DNA from: Anthostomella pinea
Taxonomy: Eukaryota; Ascomycota; Sordariomycetes; Xylariales; Xylariaceae
NCBI GenBank assembly: GCA_963556695.1
Contig: CAUWAG010000003.1
Span: forward strand, 2,542,001 to 2,606,000
Length of the DNA: 64,000 nucleotides
Direction: 5' to 3'
This document shows, in pieces, positions 45,306 to 57,000 of this stretch; the first letter of the stretch is position 1, and each line of letters opens with the position of its first letter. The notes below the pieces were generated by a model. It saw only the letters and a program-made list of their open reading frames with translations. It was not told where the DNA came from and ran no database searches. A program made the translations under genes and the position numbers.

Positions 45306-46649
45306 GATGAGCCTTGCAGATCAAGGAGGAATGAACGGAGTGTGGCTTGACGAGGCTAGACGGAACTTGACGAGATAGCCTTGGTGGCGGGAGCTATAGC
45401 TCGAATGGGGTGAATCAAATAGGTACTTCAAGGCAGTGCTGCGGTGAGGTGAATGTGATCATCCGTACTGAAGCAGCGGAGGCTGAGCAGGTGTGGCGTA
45501 GAGAATCTGATAGGCTGCTATACCGATGTCCTACATAGATTTGTGGGTATCACCTATCAGATCATCCATGGACAAGATCTGGAACCCCGCAGGTGTCCAG
45601 ATTAGTGACACAGCCTCGGGAAGCTAGTTCACATTGGGCTAAAGCCAGCGAAGTATCGATTGCACTAACCCCACCTGGTCTGGAGTGTCATTCCGTCACT
45701 CACAGCCCAACTTGGCATTCCCAATGCTTCCGCAAACGGTCATCACCACCTTGGAGGTTTCACTTCTGCCTTATTTGTCATGAGGACCAACATTGTGGTC
45801 AACTTTGCTACCTGCGGATGTTGTAGGTATATGTGAGGAGCCGAGAGTGCCGTTGGTATTCTAAGGTAAGCTCGTACTCTCCCGGATGGAATGTCAGGAA
45901 GTCCTAGATCCTTGCTACCATGTGTCGCAGCGGCACAGCAAGATCCTGGATGGTCAGATTCCCATCAGTCTCTGCGGTGACGTCTCGTGGTTCAAGTTTC
46001 TGTTTTGGCCCCCGACATACATTCAAGACATAAAGGGACGCCAAGATCACGCTGCAAACTGGGCAGGGCATCGTTCGCAGAATCCCCAATGAGAACACCA
46101 ACGCGATGAATGTCGTCACGATGCAAGAGCTGGCTACCACCCACCCATCCGAAAACGCCACTACGTACTCCCCAATGACGGCGGTGTGAACGGCACATTG
46201 ACTTTCCATAGATGGAACGCTTGGCATTATGGCCGTGTTTTCATTTTGTCATTGCCATGGCAGGCTGGGATACCCGAGGGTACCTAGGTAGGACGGAGAG
46301 GTAGCAATCACCCGACCAGGGCAGTCAGGGTGGCAGCTGGCAGGGTGGCCCCTTGGCATTCCCTGGGCAAACCGCCAAGCAATTGATCTCAATGATGCAC
46401 TGTCACCGTCACTGTCCCACCTCTCGGCCCAGCTGCCCAGGTACCTCATAACCTGACCTCACCTATTACACAAATCAACCCAACTGTCTTGCTGACACTT
46501 CTATAATAACCTGCCCACCTTTCCACCACGGCAGCCTACATCACCAATTCCTCTTTCAGTTCGTCAAGGATCGTTTACGTCCCTGCCTAATCCAGGTTTC
46601 CTATCATTCGACTGCATACTATCACAGTACCGCATCGCTTTGAATCACC
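45306..46649. other. Intergenic region, 1.3 kb
   Basis: Divergent promoters of the ANCHR-like and DUF7732 genes. One weak minus-strand ORF (46227-45904) is listed separately. Nothing else is supported. Confidence 0.45.
45904..46227 (-). CDS. Weak hypothetical ORF, 107 residues
   Basis: A single ORF on the minus strand with one or two hydrophobic segments (VVASSCIVTTFIALVFSLGIL and CPVCSVILASLYVL). No family is recognised. It may be a chance ORF in the promoter region of the next gene and is kept only because of the membrane-like profile. Confidence 0.2.
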   Translation of the reverse strand: MPSVPSMESQCAVHTAVIGEYVVAFSDGWVVASSCIVTTFIALVFSLGILRTMPCPVCSVILASLYVLNVCRGPKQKLEPRDVTAETDGNLTIQDLAVPLRHMVARI

Positions 46650-47638
46650 ATGAAGCCCTCTACTATTCTCGCCGGCCTCGCCGCATTCACACACGGTATC
46701 AACGCCGTTGCCGTCTCCAACCCGGACATCGTCGCATTAGATACACGATCGGAAACAGAGTTGCAACAGTTGACCGAGCGGACGGCGAGCGAAGATCTGT
46801 GGAAGCGTAAAGGCGGCGGTGGCGGCGGTGGTCGCGGAGGCAGCAGCGGCTCGTCTGGCTCGTCGGGTTCCTCTGGTTCCTCTGGTTCCTCTGGCGGTCG
46901 AAGGTAAGGCTTCCCAACTTTGATTGCTCCCAACTCAACTCCCCAACGCCCATGCTTTCTACATCCCCAGCGGTCAACCAGACCGTCGTATCCAACTTCG
47001 CGCATGCTAACTAAATCAATAGTGGTAGTGGCACAGGCGGCAGCAGCTCTCTAGGCTCGTCGTCATCGAACGCCGGCGGACGCACCACCACAGGTAGCGG
47101 AGCGCGACCACAATTCGGCTCATACTATGGCGGAGGCGCGACGCAGCCGTACAAGGCAGGATCGAGGACTCCAAGTGGCATCGCGCCGGCCCTTATAGGA
47201 GGTGCCGTGCTGGGTGCTGTCGTTTTCTCCGGCGCCGCCTTGTTGTATGGAGCCTACAGCTATCCTTACACACACCCTTACTACTACCACAACGCGACGA
47301 CCAACAAGAACGAGACGAAGCCGGTCAACTGCCTGTGCGGGCAGTATTCGACCTGCGGCTGCGATGACAATGGCAACCAGACTTACTTCAACTCCGTCAT
47401 CCGCGACGGCAGCTACGCCAACTTGAACCATTCGCTCGTCACCGTCGCTGATAACGCGACCGACCACAATGCCTCCACCATCTATATCCTCGGAGACTTG
47501 CCCAACGGCACGACGGCGGCCGGCGGCACCGAGGATCCGAACGGCTCGAGCGCGGCGGGCGGCCTGCAGGCTCTCGCGCAAGCTGTTGGTTGGTGGCCTG
47601 TGGTCACGACTGCGTTCGCTCTTGCTTTCCTCTCGTAG
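46650..47638 (+). CDS. DUF7732-type Gly/Ser-rich surface protein
   Basis: Two exons, 46650-46903 and 47023-47638, with a 119-nt intron (AG/GTAAGG, perfect GCTAAC branch, ATAG acceptor). The product is 289 residues. A signal peptide is present (MKPSTILAGLAAFTHGINAVA). Then come a KRKGGGGGGGRGG run, tandem SSG/GSS repeats continuing into exon 2, a YYGGGATQPY-like segment and a hydrophobic stretch (APALIGGAVLGAVVFSGAALLYGAY). A Cys-rich block follows (NCLCGQYSTCGCDDN), with several N-glycosylation sites and a final hydrophobic tail that looks like a GPI-anchor signal. These parts in this order fit the fungal DUF7732 family, whose function is unknown. A cell-wall or surface location is inferred. 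The repeats probably vary in number between strains. Confidence 0.8.
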
Positions 47639-48963
47639 ACGATACAGGTCGAATGGACGATCGGGTCTCGCACCTTTTGCTTTTCATCGGGGTTCAGTTT
47701 GCTTTCCACCCCTGCACTTCTTCTGTATATCACCCTCGCTTCACGAACTCATGAATATGGTTGGGGTTCGTCGGTCCATATATCCCCTGGCGTTCGGTTC
47801 TGGATGTTGCACTTTCCGCGCCGTCCCGGACGTGGGGAGTCGAGAGGGGAGAAACCATACCCTCATACCTGGTGGAAGTTGTATGGAACCAGTTTCGCGT
47901 TGGGCTGTTTCAATTACAAGTTGAGTCCTGGAAGTGTTGTCGATGGCCATGCTGGATACTTCCCAACAAGGAATAAAATACCATTTTCGCATATATGCTT
48001 TGTGCCGACCCGGGAGTCTTGCGGCTTTTAAGTGCTATCCATCCATCAGTTTTTAAATCCCACAATCGAAAGGGATGCGTCATGTCTTTGGTGCTAGCCA
48101 TGCTTGATTACGACGCATCGTGCTGCTCATGGGGCAGGAGTGGGTCGCCTCAACATACTGTACAGCAATTGGTGCTACACACGAGTATGTAATCACATAA
48201 TATACTGTTCATGCGTCCAGGTAAGGTCTGATCACCTCCATAATGCTGGCATAAGTGGAAATAGGAAGCCGGCGACCTTGTTGTTGGTGCTTGCTTGCAT
48301 TCCAGACCGATAGACGTGGACATCTTTCGCTTACCCCGGAGGAGTGGTGTCTGTAATGCTCTGTCACAAGCATTCCCCATGCAAACGTATTCGCAGCTGT
48401 TATTCTGTCACAAGCATTATTCCCCTCGTTGTACCAACACCCAACAACTAAGGTAACCAAGCAAACACATTCATACATATCACAGCTGTTGAGAAGCTGG
48501 CATGGATGGGTCAACTATGTTTGCTCTAGCTGAGTTGGCGGAATGGGGAGTGTAAGTATAGGTCAAGTTAAGGGATATATTTCACGGAAACGAGGTGTAC
48601 ATCTGGATATCTATGCCTCTGTCTGTGTAAGATCCGTCTGGTCTAATTGTGCAGGTTGCCTCCGCTTTCTCCTTGGGTGTCTGGGCCCCTACGAAGGGTG
48701 TCTTTGCCCTCTGCGAATGAGTAGAGAGTCTCGAACTGGAACGGTCGAGGAGTATATAGTTATGTGCATGGCAGCTGGGGGCAGTTTCGTTGCGTTGGTC
48801 ATGAGATCGAGCAAGACAGACCGCTTCCTCCCGGCGCCACTGCAGCTCGAGTCGAGGGAATCGGACTTATAAGTGACGCATTTCCTGCCATCGAATCCGT
48901 AATAAGACCATAACTCCTTTACATGGACAAGCCATTCGTAGTCGTAGGTGACCTGTTCGGCGC
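47639..48963. other. Convergent intergenic region, 1.3 kb
   Basis: No supported gene. Short ORFs up to 110 codons occur on both strands without domains or splice structure. Confidence 0.4.
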
Positions 48964-50079
48964 TCAAGGATCGGCCTTCTCTTTGACGGCTTCATCCTCT
49001 CTCTCCTTCCGCCGCTGCACACACCAGTCGCCCAGGATCTTCCATATCCGCTCCTTCTCCTCCGGTCTCAGCGTGGCCGCAAGACCGCTTGTGCTCGTCG
49101 CGACGAAGATCTTAGCACCCTCCCAGGGGCTATCGTCTGTGTCTGTATCTTCATACACTTGCCTCTTCACTCCGGAGGCGTCTCCGTCTCCACCCTCCAC
49201 CTTCACCTTCTCACCACGACCACGACCACCCCCTTTCCAAGCCCCAGCCTTAACCATCGACCCAGGCCGCGGCGGCACAGCCCCCATCCGCTCCTCCTGC
49301 CAGCCATACCGAAACTCGTTTTTGGTTAAACTCCTCCCCTTCCAGACCCTCCACACGCTCTCCCAGATGCCCTTGCCGACCACACAGACGCACTCGGGCC
49401 TGTAGCGGCGGCACTTGTCCTCGAGCGCCGCGACGCCCTCGTCCATCTCGGCCTTGCTCAGCTCGGCGCCGCTGCGGCTCGGCCGCGCCACGATGTTCGT
49501 GTTGCCCAGCGCGAAGCGCGCCGGCATCAGCCGGTCGTCCTGCGCGCGGCAGATCCCGTCGGGCGTGATGCCCGAGGAGTGTAGCAGCTTCCAGAACAGG
49601 TTCGACGGGTGAGCGTAGGCGTGCCCCGTGCGCGCCGTCTGCACGCCTGGGTTGAGCCCGATGAATAGGATGAGCAGGTTGGGGCCGATGGCGTCGGGGA
49701 GGTGCGGGAGGTGCGCGTAGGTGGAGGGAGGGGCGTAGCCGGTGGATTTGCGGGTGCGCTTCTTCTTTTTGGGGGAGGGGGATGAGGGGGATGATGTTGT
49801 TTCCTGGGGAGCTGCTTTCCGCTTTTTTGGTGTTGCTTCCTTGGGTGCGGGCATGGATGGTGATGCTGAGGCGGATGATGATGATGATGTTGTTGTTGAG
49901 GCCGCGGATGCGTTGTGATGCGCCAGCAGCCTTGGACTGCGCCGCATGGTGGGAGATGTTAAGGTCTTGCTTGAGGAAGTGAACATGTAGTCTTTCAGTT
50001 GCAGACGGCCTTGAAAGCTAGGTTCCTTTAGGGGGTCCGTTGCCCTTGCTTGAGCTTCCTGGTGTGTGTCATTTGCCAT
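48964..50079 (-). CDS. G/T(U)-mismatch DNA glycosylase, TDG/MUG family
   Basis: A single exon of 371 residues. The first 110 residues are a Ser/Lys-rich disordered tail with nuclear-type basic clusters (PKKRKAAP, PKKKKRTRK). The UDG-fold domain starts near 114. Motif 1 is GLNPG (141-145), where the Asn is the water-activating residue of TDG/MUG enzymes, followed by TGHAYAHPSNLFWKLLHSSG, the family hallmark. A VATSTSGLAA segment near 325-335 corresponds to the second, DNA-intercalating motif. A Lys/Gly-rich insertion before it is fungal-specific. The enzyme removes U or T opposite G in base-excision repair in the nucleus. Its presence in a genome with RIP-like C-to-T damage is noteworthy but is not evidence of a link. 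Confidence 0.9.
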   Translation of the reverse strand: MANDTHQEAQARATDPLKEPSFQGRLQLKDYMFTSSSKTLTSPTMRRSPRLLAHHNASAASTTTSSSSSASASPSMPAPKEATPKKRKAAPQETTSSPSSPSPKKKKRTRKSTGYAPPSTYAHLPHLPDAIGPNLLILFIGLNPGVQTARTGHAYAHPSNLFWKLLHSSGITPDGICRAQDDRLMPARFALGNTNIVARPSRSGAELSKAEMDEGVAALEDKCRRYRPECVCVVGKGIWESVWRVWKGRSLTKNEFRYGWQEERMGAVPPRPGSMVKAGAWKGGGRGRGEKVKVEGGDGDASGVKRQVYEDTDTDDSPWEGAKIFVATSTSGLAATLRPEEKERIWKILGDWCVQRRKEREDEAVKEKADP

Positions 50080-50659
50080 TGCTCTTCAGAGGTTTGTAGA
50101 ATCAGCAAGGGTATCAGAAGGCTAGGTACCTAATGATGCGGAATAATTCCGGGCTAGGTAAGTCTTTACGTGCAAAGGCTCGAATGGGCAGGAACGTTCT
50201 TGGAGTAGTTGCCGTGATTGCAGTCAACGGGATCCATGGATGTGCAGTGAGCTTCAACTCAGAGTCTGTAACCTTAGGTGGTTGCCACCTTGGCTGCTAT
50301 TGGCCGCTAACTTAGAAGACGTTAAAGGGTCGGCTACCTGTTAAAACTTAACAGTGTTAATGGTGGGGCGACTGTTGCCCGCCGGGCGCCCTCTCAAAGT
50401 GAATGCAGATCAACTAACCACTTGAATTTTTAAAAGGGTCGCAAGTGGTCAGGGCTTTAAGGCTTAAGCCCAATTAGGCTAGATGTATAATGGTAAAACT
50501 AACTATAATATAGAGCAGGAATTAAAGCCAGGCGACAGTAATACTTATAACTATACTTAAAATGCACTTGTTTAAAAGTAGTTTTATTATTTTAACTTTA
50601 AACGTTAAATTAATTGTTATGGAAAAGATCGGTTCAGTGGTTCAGGTCATCATGTTGCT
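50080..50659. other. Promoter side of the glycosylase gene and transition to AT-rich DNA
   Basis: No gene. The sequence becomes repeat-like after about 50340, with a small CTGTTAA/TTAACAG palindrome near 50340-50355. Confidence 0.4.
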
Positions 50660-50903
50660 TACATTCTGGGTGCAGATCTACCCTTGGGTCTTGGAACCTG
50701 TTCAGGTACTAAATACACATACCAACTTCAAAGCAATGCCCAGCCTTTGATCCGGAGGGTAAAGATCCCTTGTCCCAGATACACTAAAGCTCAAAGCCCG
50801 CTTCTAGGCTGTTCCTTCCTTTCAGTGCTGCTGTCAGCCTTGTCAGCCTTGTCACCCCTAGAAGCGTGCTACAGCACACCTGTGAGCCACCCGACTGCTT
50901 ACA
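50660..50903 (-). repeat. 244-bp dispersed repeat, copy B
   Basis: Inverted relative to copy A at 16360-16603, same length, with five differences. At each one copy A has C or G and copy B has T or A on the same strand. Confidence 0.75.
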
Positions 50904-51169
50904 ATTGTATTAATATTTCGCGTAATAAAACCTAGCTATATATTTATTAAGTATTCAATAATTAGTTGAAAGAAAATTTATTAATATAAGCTTGAAAATA
51001 TGTATAGTTATATTTATTTACTACTTTACCTTTTAATAGCTATATTCAATATCTTACAATAATAATATTCATTGATATATTTAATATATACCTGATTTTT
51101 TAATACTTTAATATAACGTATTCAATAAGTTATGACGTATCTATAATAATAGTGTAACGCTGGTAATAA

Positions 51170-51430
51170 TGAGTCGAAGACAGCAACAACACCTACAATT
51201 GGGCTGCTTGTATAGTGTATATAAGAAGGAGGAGTAAGAGCCATTGGCAAAGCCACGCTGTGAATTTGAAGGGTGTGTCACATAGAGATAATACAATGTA
51301 TATCTGAACTAATCACTCAATTATATATGTTATAAGAGAGGAATAGCTGTACAAAAAACAAAAAAAAGTAACAAAAAATAAACGGTGACCTTTATATGTT
51401 ATAGACCTGGCTGTACATTATATCAACCCT
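51170..51430 (+). repeat. Inverted ~260-bp unit, left arm
   Basis: It starts TGAGTCGAAGACAGCAAC and ends near TATCAACCCT. It is the inverted copy of 52155-52413, with clear identity along its whole length and mostly transition differences. It contains promoter-like TATATAAG and AT-rich tracts, suggesting an LTR. Confidence 0.7.
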
Positions 51431-52154
51431 ACCCCAAAACAATAATATTTTAATATATAGTATAAAGATTATAAGGTATTTTAAAAATTAAAAGCGTTAT
51501 ATTTAAGCTTTTTTATGGGTTGATAACAGGCGTTTTAATTATATTACCCTTTTAAAATTTAAATTTTTTAATAAATTTTTAGTAAATCTTTAAACGTAGC
51601 CACCTTATTTAACGCTAGGCTCGCTGCCTCGGCTAAGAGTAACTTTATCCTCTTACTTTAATTTTCTTATTTTTTTACTCGTTTAACTCTATTTGAACAG
51701 CCTTTTTATGCCTATAACGGCGTATTTAAATATTATACTTTAAACCTTTTTTTTTCGTTTACGTTTTTATTAACTAAAATATACTTTTTATAATACGATC
51801 CGCTAGTTAAAATAAGATAATACTTCGTAACAACGGTCAAACGTAAGGTTAAAGTTAGTAGTTAAGGTTAGCCGGAAGTTTAAAAAGCGGTACAAGCCTT
51901 TTATTTATAAATATATCTTTATATACGCCGAAATAATAATAGTAATAGTAATAAAAAGAATAAGAAGAATAATAATGGTTAATACTACGTTATAACTTTA
52001 ATAATTCAAAAAGAGTTTAATATGTTACCAACTAGTTTATAGATTATTTCATAACTTATTAAAAAATTATCATACCTTTACAATGCCGTAATTAATAGTT
52101 AGTCGTTTAAATATATATAAAACTTAAAGCTAATTAAAGATACTGTTTTAAGAC

Positions 52155-52413
52155 AGGGTTGATGTAATGTACAGCCAGGTTTATGGCATATAAAGATCAC
52201 CGTTCATTTTTGTTACTTTTTTTTGTTTTTTGTACAGCTATTCCTCTCTTATAATATATATAATTGAGTGATTAGTTCAGACACACATTGTATTATCTCT
52301 ATGTGACACACCCTTCAAATTCACAGCGTGGCTTTGCCATGGCTCTCACTCCTCCTTCTTATATCCACTATACAAGCAGCCCCATTGTAGGTGTTGTTGC
52401 TGTCTTCGACTCA
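52155..52413 (-). repeat. Inverted ~260-bp unit, right arm
   Basis: Reverse complement of 51170-51430, with about 724 bp of AT-rich DNA between the arms. It could be long terminal inverted repeats of a DNA element or two LTRs in opposite orientation. Confidence 0.7.
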
Positions 52414-52740
52414 ATATTATAAATATAAAATAATTAGTATAAATAAGCTGATTAAAATCTTAAGTTTAATTATCAGCTATTAATATGACTAGCTAGTTAT
52501 TAACTTAGTTAAAAAGCTAATTAATAGCTTATTAACTAGCTTACTAATAGTTAAAAAGTTAAAAATTAATCGAACAAACATACGAAAAATTTAAACGCGT
52601 TGCTTATCACTTGATTAAATTTGAATTTAAACGGTTCACAATATATTTATATATTATAAGTGGTTAAGTAGTGCATGTTAAACTAGCTACGAGCTACAAA
52701 AACTTACAAATTAGGAGATTATTTATAATACGAGTTGGTT

Positions 52741-53489
52741 AATAGGTTTTTATATGCGTTGCAACTCTATTTAGGTGGCGAGTCTAGATATAACAGACCT
52801 GACAGGCCTGACAAAGTGATTAGGCTTGACAGACTGGCTGGCTTGATAGGTGTTAAGATCGGATTGTTTAAGTGACCTGGTCGCGCTGACTAGAATGATA
52901 AGGATGGTTTCTTTTTTCGTCTTGATAGCTTAGTAAGTCTGGTGGTAATGGTGATATAACTAGAATTGACTGTCTAGGCCCTGATAGCCTGACCAGGTAC
53001 TGACAGGCTAGCTAACAGCCTGACGAAAACCCCCCCTGGTCCCTTAAGGGGTGTTGAGGCTCTGGCCGACGGCGCGTTGTGGCTATAGTGGACTGAGCGC
53101 TGTAATTACAGTGGGCTAAGCGCTGTAATCTGGAAGGCTGTCCGAATGGGGTTTAGCGGGTGAGAGAATAGGGAAATCCGGGTGGAGAATAGAGTTACTC
53201 CTCGGCCAGCCCTTCCAGCTCGCAATATCATCCCACCCTCGCTGCTCCTATTTGTGTCCTCTCGTGCCAAGTGGAACCTAAACGTGAAGCATAGAGGTTT
53301 CACGAATATCATGTGTGGCGGTTGATGGTTGGATGTGATTGATCGGGTCTGCTACAAGTCGGCGACCAATGGTATATGATCAGGTCTTGGTCCGATCCGA
53401 CCAGGCGCTTACCACCAGTCAACCCTCTGGTATTTAGAGATATGCGACGGACTCAACACTGACCTCTCCTGGCCTCACGCCTCCCACAG
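52741..53489. other. Repeat edge and promoter region of the DUF7924-like gene
   Basis: Many short CTGACAGGC/GCTTGACAG-like motifs occur between 52790 and 53030. A 23-bp unit with GCGCTGTAAT is tandemly repeated at 53087-53109 and 53110-53132. No gene is seen before 53490. Confidence 0.45.
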
Positions 53490-55195
53490 ATGACAGAACC
53501 GAGTTTCAACGGCTCGTGCAAGCGGCGACGAGCATCAGTTCCCAGTCAAGAAACAATAGATCGTCACACTTTACAACGACCCCCGCGCAAGAAGCAAAAG
53601 TACCGTCACCCACATCGACCACCGCCGGCCTTCTGGGACAACCTCTCCGAGATCCCCCTGACTGGGCGCGCGGTAAAAGAACTGAATCGAAGGAACACTA
53701 CGAATTTGTCACATACGCCAGCTAGCTGCCCAGCCCCTCGACGCTCAGCTGCCAAGTTGACGCCCCAGCCTGCAGTCGAGTATCTCGGTCAGTCTATGCC
53801 ATCGCGACTGAAGCAGATCAAGCGCTTTTCGCGAGAGGGCAGGCCCAATCTGTCAAACCTACAAGGGGTCAGTATGTCCCTGCTCATTACTGATCACCTA
53901 CTACTCGGTCTTCTGGCCTGACAAACTAGTGACAGTTTCGCGGCGAGCCGAGTGTTTCATCCGAAGGTCAAGTAATGAGCTCCAGCCAGTCCAGCCTCGG
54001 TCGGCGCAAGCGAGGCTCGGCGTCGCGCTCAAAGAACAGTGCCAGCACACTCAACACGACGACTACTAAGAGTACCAGTCCGTACGATCGTGCTTTCCAA
54101 CAGCATCTAATTGATTATGGCATCTATCCTGACGGTTACGAGTACCCAGACGACCGAGGTGCCCCACCACAGCCTACCAACATGGATGAAATCTTACAAG
54201 CTCTTGCTCGCCTAAGGCCCTCTTTATCGCCATCTCTATTCTCAGATGAGGAATTCGGGAGGTTTAAACGGGCCGACGCGCATGCTACTAAGGAGTGGCA
54301 GGTTACTTCGACAGTGATTCCCATTCTAGAGGGCGACGTCCGCGACACCAAGTGTGTCTCAGGACAGGTACCATTCACGAACCTCGACCATCTGACCGAC
54401 GGCTCTCTCGTCCCGGGCAATCCAGATCGGTACTACGGCGCCCGCCCCGAGCAGCTAGACCGACAGGTCCGCGCCGAACTTCACGGCTCGATAACCCCAT
54501 CGACCCAGCACGACCTCCCCGTCGCCCCCAACTTCTTCCTTGCCGCCAAAGGCCCGGATGGTTCACCTGCCGTGGCCAAGCGCCAATCAAATTATGACGG
54601 TGCTTTGGAGGCGAGAGCCATGCTTATTCTCCAGTCTTACAAAGCAAGCGCCCTTATATATGACAATACGGCCTCTACTATCATATCAACGTATCAGGAC
54701 GGACAGCTCAAGATCTACACCATTCATCCCGTCGAGCCAACGACCAGCGCAGCGCCTGAGTATGTCATGACGCAAATGGATACATGGGGTTTGACTGGCA
54801 ACTCCGCTTCGTTTTGTACCGGTGCCTCGGCGTATCGGAATGCAAGGGACTGGGTCAAACTGCAACGAGACGAGGCCATCAAACGGGCTAATGCGAGGGT
54901 GACACGGGCTGGCGTGGCGGACATGTCTCTGCTGGTTGACGAGGTGGCGCTGAGCTTTGAGGCCGACCTCTCAGTAAATACGACAACGGACCCTAGCAGC
55001 CAAAACACTATTATAGCACTGGATCATGCTTCCAATGCACCCTATGCCTCTTCCGATCCTGATACGTCCGCCGACGAGTTGAGCGTGGAGGCACCCATCG
55101 CCAAACGCTCTCGACCTGCGACGCGACTTGAGAGACGGCTAGTAACGAGCACGGTACATGGAAATGATACATTATACCGGGAGTCAGGTCCATAG
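53490..55195 (+). CDS. DUF7924-like hypothetical protein
   Basis: Two exons, 53490-53867 and 53936-55195, around a 68-nt intron (GGG/GTCAGT, CTGAC branch, GACAG acceptor), phase 0. The donor is weak but the frame and protein continuity support it. The product is 545 residues. A basic N-terminus (RPPRKKQKYRHPHRPPP) and a FWDNLSEIPLT segment come first. A Ser-rich stretch and then a conserved core follow: YDRAFQQHLIDYGIYPDGYEYP, RRYYGARPEQLDRQVR-type motifs, NFFLAAKGPDG and YNARDWVKLQRDEA-like helices. The core fits a family of fungal proteins (DUF7924) that is often present in many copies and may have a nuclease-like fold. That fold and any function are unproven. It sits between two repeat blocks, and its frame is intact. 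Confidence 0.7.
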
Positions 55196-56095
55196 CAGCC
55201 TCAATGTTGAACTACAGATAAGGTAACTCAAGCATCACCATGCCCTTGGTCATCTTCACGTGTCCATGGGCCAGATGCATAGTGTAGGTTTCTGGTGGGT
55301 GCCAGAAATAGCCAGGTGGCTAAGGACACCCGCTGATAAGGTTGCCATTGACGTACACTTTGCTTCTTGTTTAGCTTCCAAGTGGTCAGATTTGAGCCAA
55401 TCGTCAGAGTGAAGTGTGTCTGTGTATTCTCTGGGTGTCTAAAGTGTCAGAGTGTTTTCCCTAAGATATACGCCTAACGCTAAGATGAGGGTCCTCCAAT
55501 TCTCGTATCGGGTGCCGGATCGGCAGGGGCTTTTACGGGAACCGACAGCGGCAGCAGCCGGGAGTGTTCTATCTTTCTTTGCCACTCGGAAATATTCCAG
55601 TGCTACTCAACCTCGTGGACGCAGTGCCGTATTGATCGAGCCGATGCTGCGAGACGAAAAGGGCACCCGACATGACTCGGAGTCGAAGATGCATCAACGG
55701 ATCGATACATTAGGGAGGTTCACTACGGCTTCAACACGAGTTACCTCCTTCGCCTTGTGCGTTCTAACCAGACTGCCGGTAACTAAGGACAAGAGAACGC
55801 ATCAATCTGACCTCAGCAACTAACGAATAGGAAGTGGCTGCCCCTTTACCGCATGGCGATTAATACCCAAGCCAAGCTGAGCGGTGAGATGCGAGATACG
55901 AGATCTAAAAGACAGGCAAAGCGGGCCGCTGAAAGCGCTAGCAGCTTGGTTGTTAACTACCTTACCGTCATAACTTAGTTCTAATAAGCTAGAACAATTC
56001 CCTTGCTTTATTTAAACGTGTAATACTAACGAGCTAGATATCTCCCGTATATGTGCGGTTTATACGCAGATAATTTGCCACGTAATAAGATTAAA
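55196..56095. other. Gene-free stretch grading into AT-rich DNA
   Basis: Normal composition to about 55950. The ORF at 55452-55823 has no recognised domain and is not called. Confidence 0.4.
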
Positions 56096-56288
56096 TGTGA
56101 CGGTCCACTCACCTGGTCCCTGGTTAGGTGACCCACCAGGTCACGTGTAGATTAGATGAGGAAGGAACGGGACCACCGCTTAAAATGTGTGCTGCGCACA
56201 CCACCTTGCTGGCTTCTTTTTCCTTTCTCACCTTGTTATTTTTGTAATCAATACCAGATTGCAACACACAGCCGCAGGCATCATAACA
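56096..56288. repeat. Solo-LTR-like unit, copy 2
   Basis: A 193-bp unit related to 14087-14283, starting TGTGACGG and ending ATAACA. It is flanked by TTAAA (56091-56095) and TTAAG (56289-56293), a 5-bp duplication with one transition. Confidence 0.6.
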
Positions 56289-57000
56289 TTAAGCTGTTTT
56301 TTAAACACCTTTTATTAATCTACGCTCCTCAATAGAATTAAGCTGTAAATATTTTGTGTATATTTCTTTCTTTTATTATACGCGGCTTTTAAAAAGTAAA
56401 AGGGAATTATTACAGTTTGTCAGATATTGGATCCTAGATATGGTGCCCTTAGGTGCAGTACCCACTAGAGGGCTGTCAAAGGAACAGTGGATCCACCCTA
56501 GCATGGTGCAGTATGGTATTTAGCTGTAGATTAGCCCTGTCAAGCATACTTGAGAATGACAACAATATTTGCAGCGACCGCTCACACACCAAAGGCTTGT
56601 GACCCTTCTAGAATCTCACACAGTTTTTGAAAATCAATTAAGAAATTAACCGTATCTATACGGCTTATTGTAATAAGTACCTTTCGTTTAATACATAATT
56701 AGTTATAAAATATATGTTATATCTTTAATATATGCGATATTTAAGTTAATAAAGCAGTTTAAATAGCTTGTATTAAAACATATTAAAAGCTTGATAAGCC
56801 TATAACTAATGCTTAATTTGAAGCCTAGCTATTACAACGGGTAAAGCGGTTCATATTACCTTAATATATTAAAAAAAAAGTATACGTTATACGTTTATAC
56901 GTTTTTTAAGGATTTTCCTTATTAAAAAATTCGAGCGCGAGAAATATATGCGGTAACTTAATATATGCGCTATATAGGACGTGCGGAATCAGGTGTACCT
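56289..57000. repeat. AT-rich, RIP-like block
   Basis: AT-rich DNA on both sides of the solo LTR at 56418-56620, with no coding potential. Confidence 0.5.
56418..56620. repeat. Solo LTR with 5-bp target-site duplication
   Basis: A 203-bp unit with normal base composition starts TGTCAGATATT and ends ATCTCACA. It is flanked by CAGTT at 56413-56417 and 56621-56625. Confidence 0.7.

Larger units (their letters stand above)
50904..52740. repeat. AT-rich repeat block
   Basis: Mostly AT-rich, RIP-like DNA containing the inverted pair of about 260-bp units described separately. No coding region is recognisable. Confidence 0.5.

Noticed and set aside
50684..50935. ORF repeated in both 244-bp units (also at 16349-16579)
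   Set aside because: The shared ORF follows from the repeat. Its product has no domain and no independent coding evidence.
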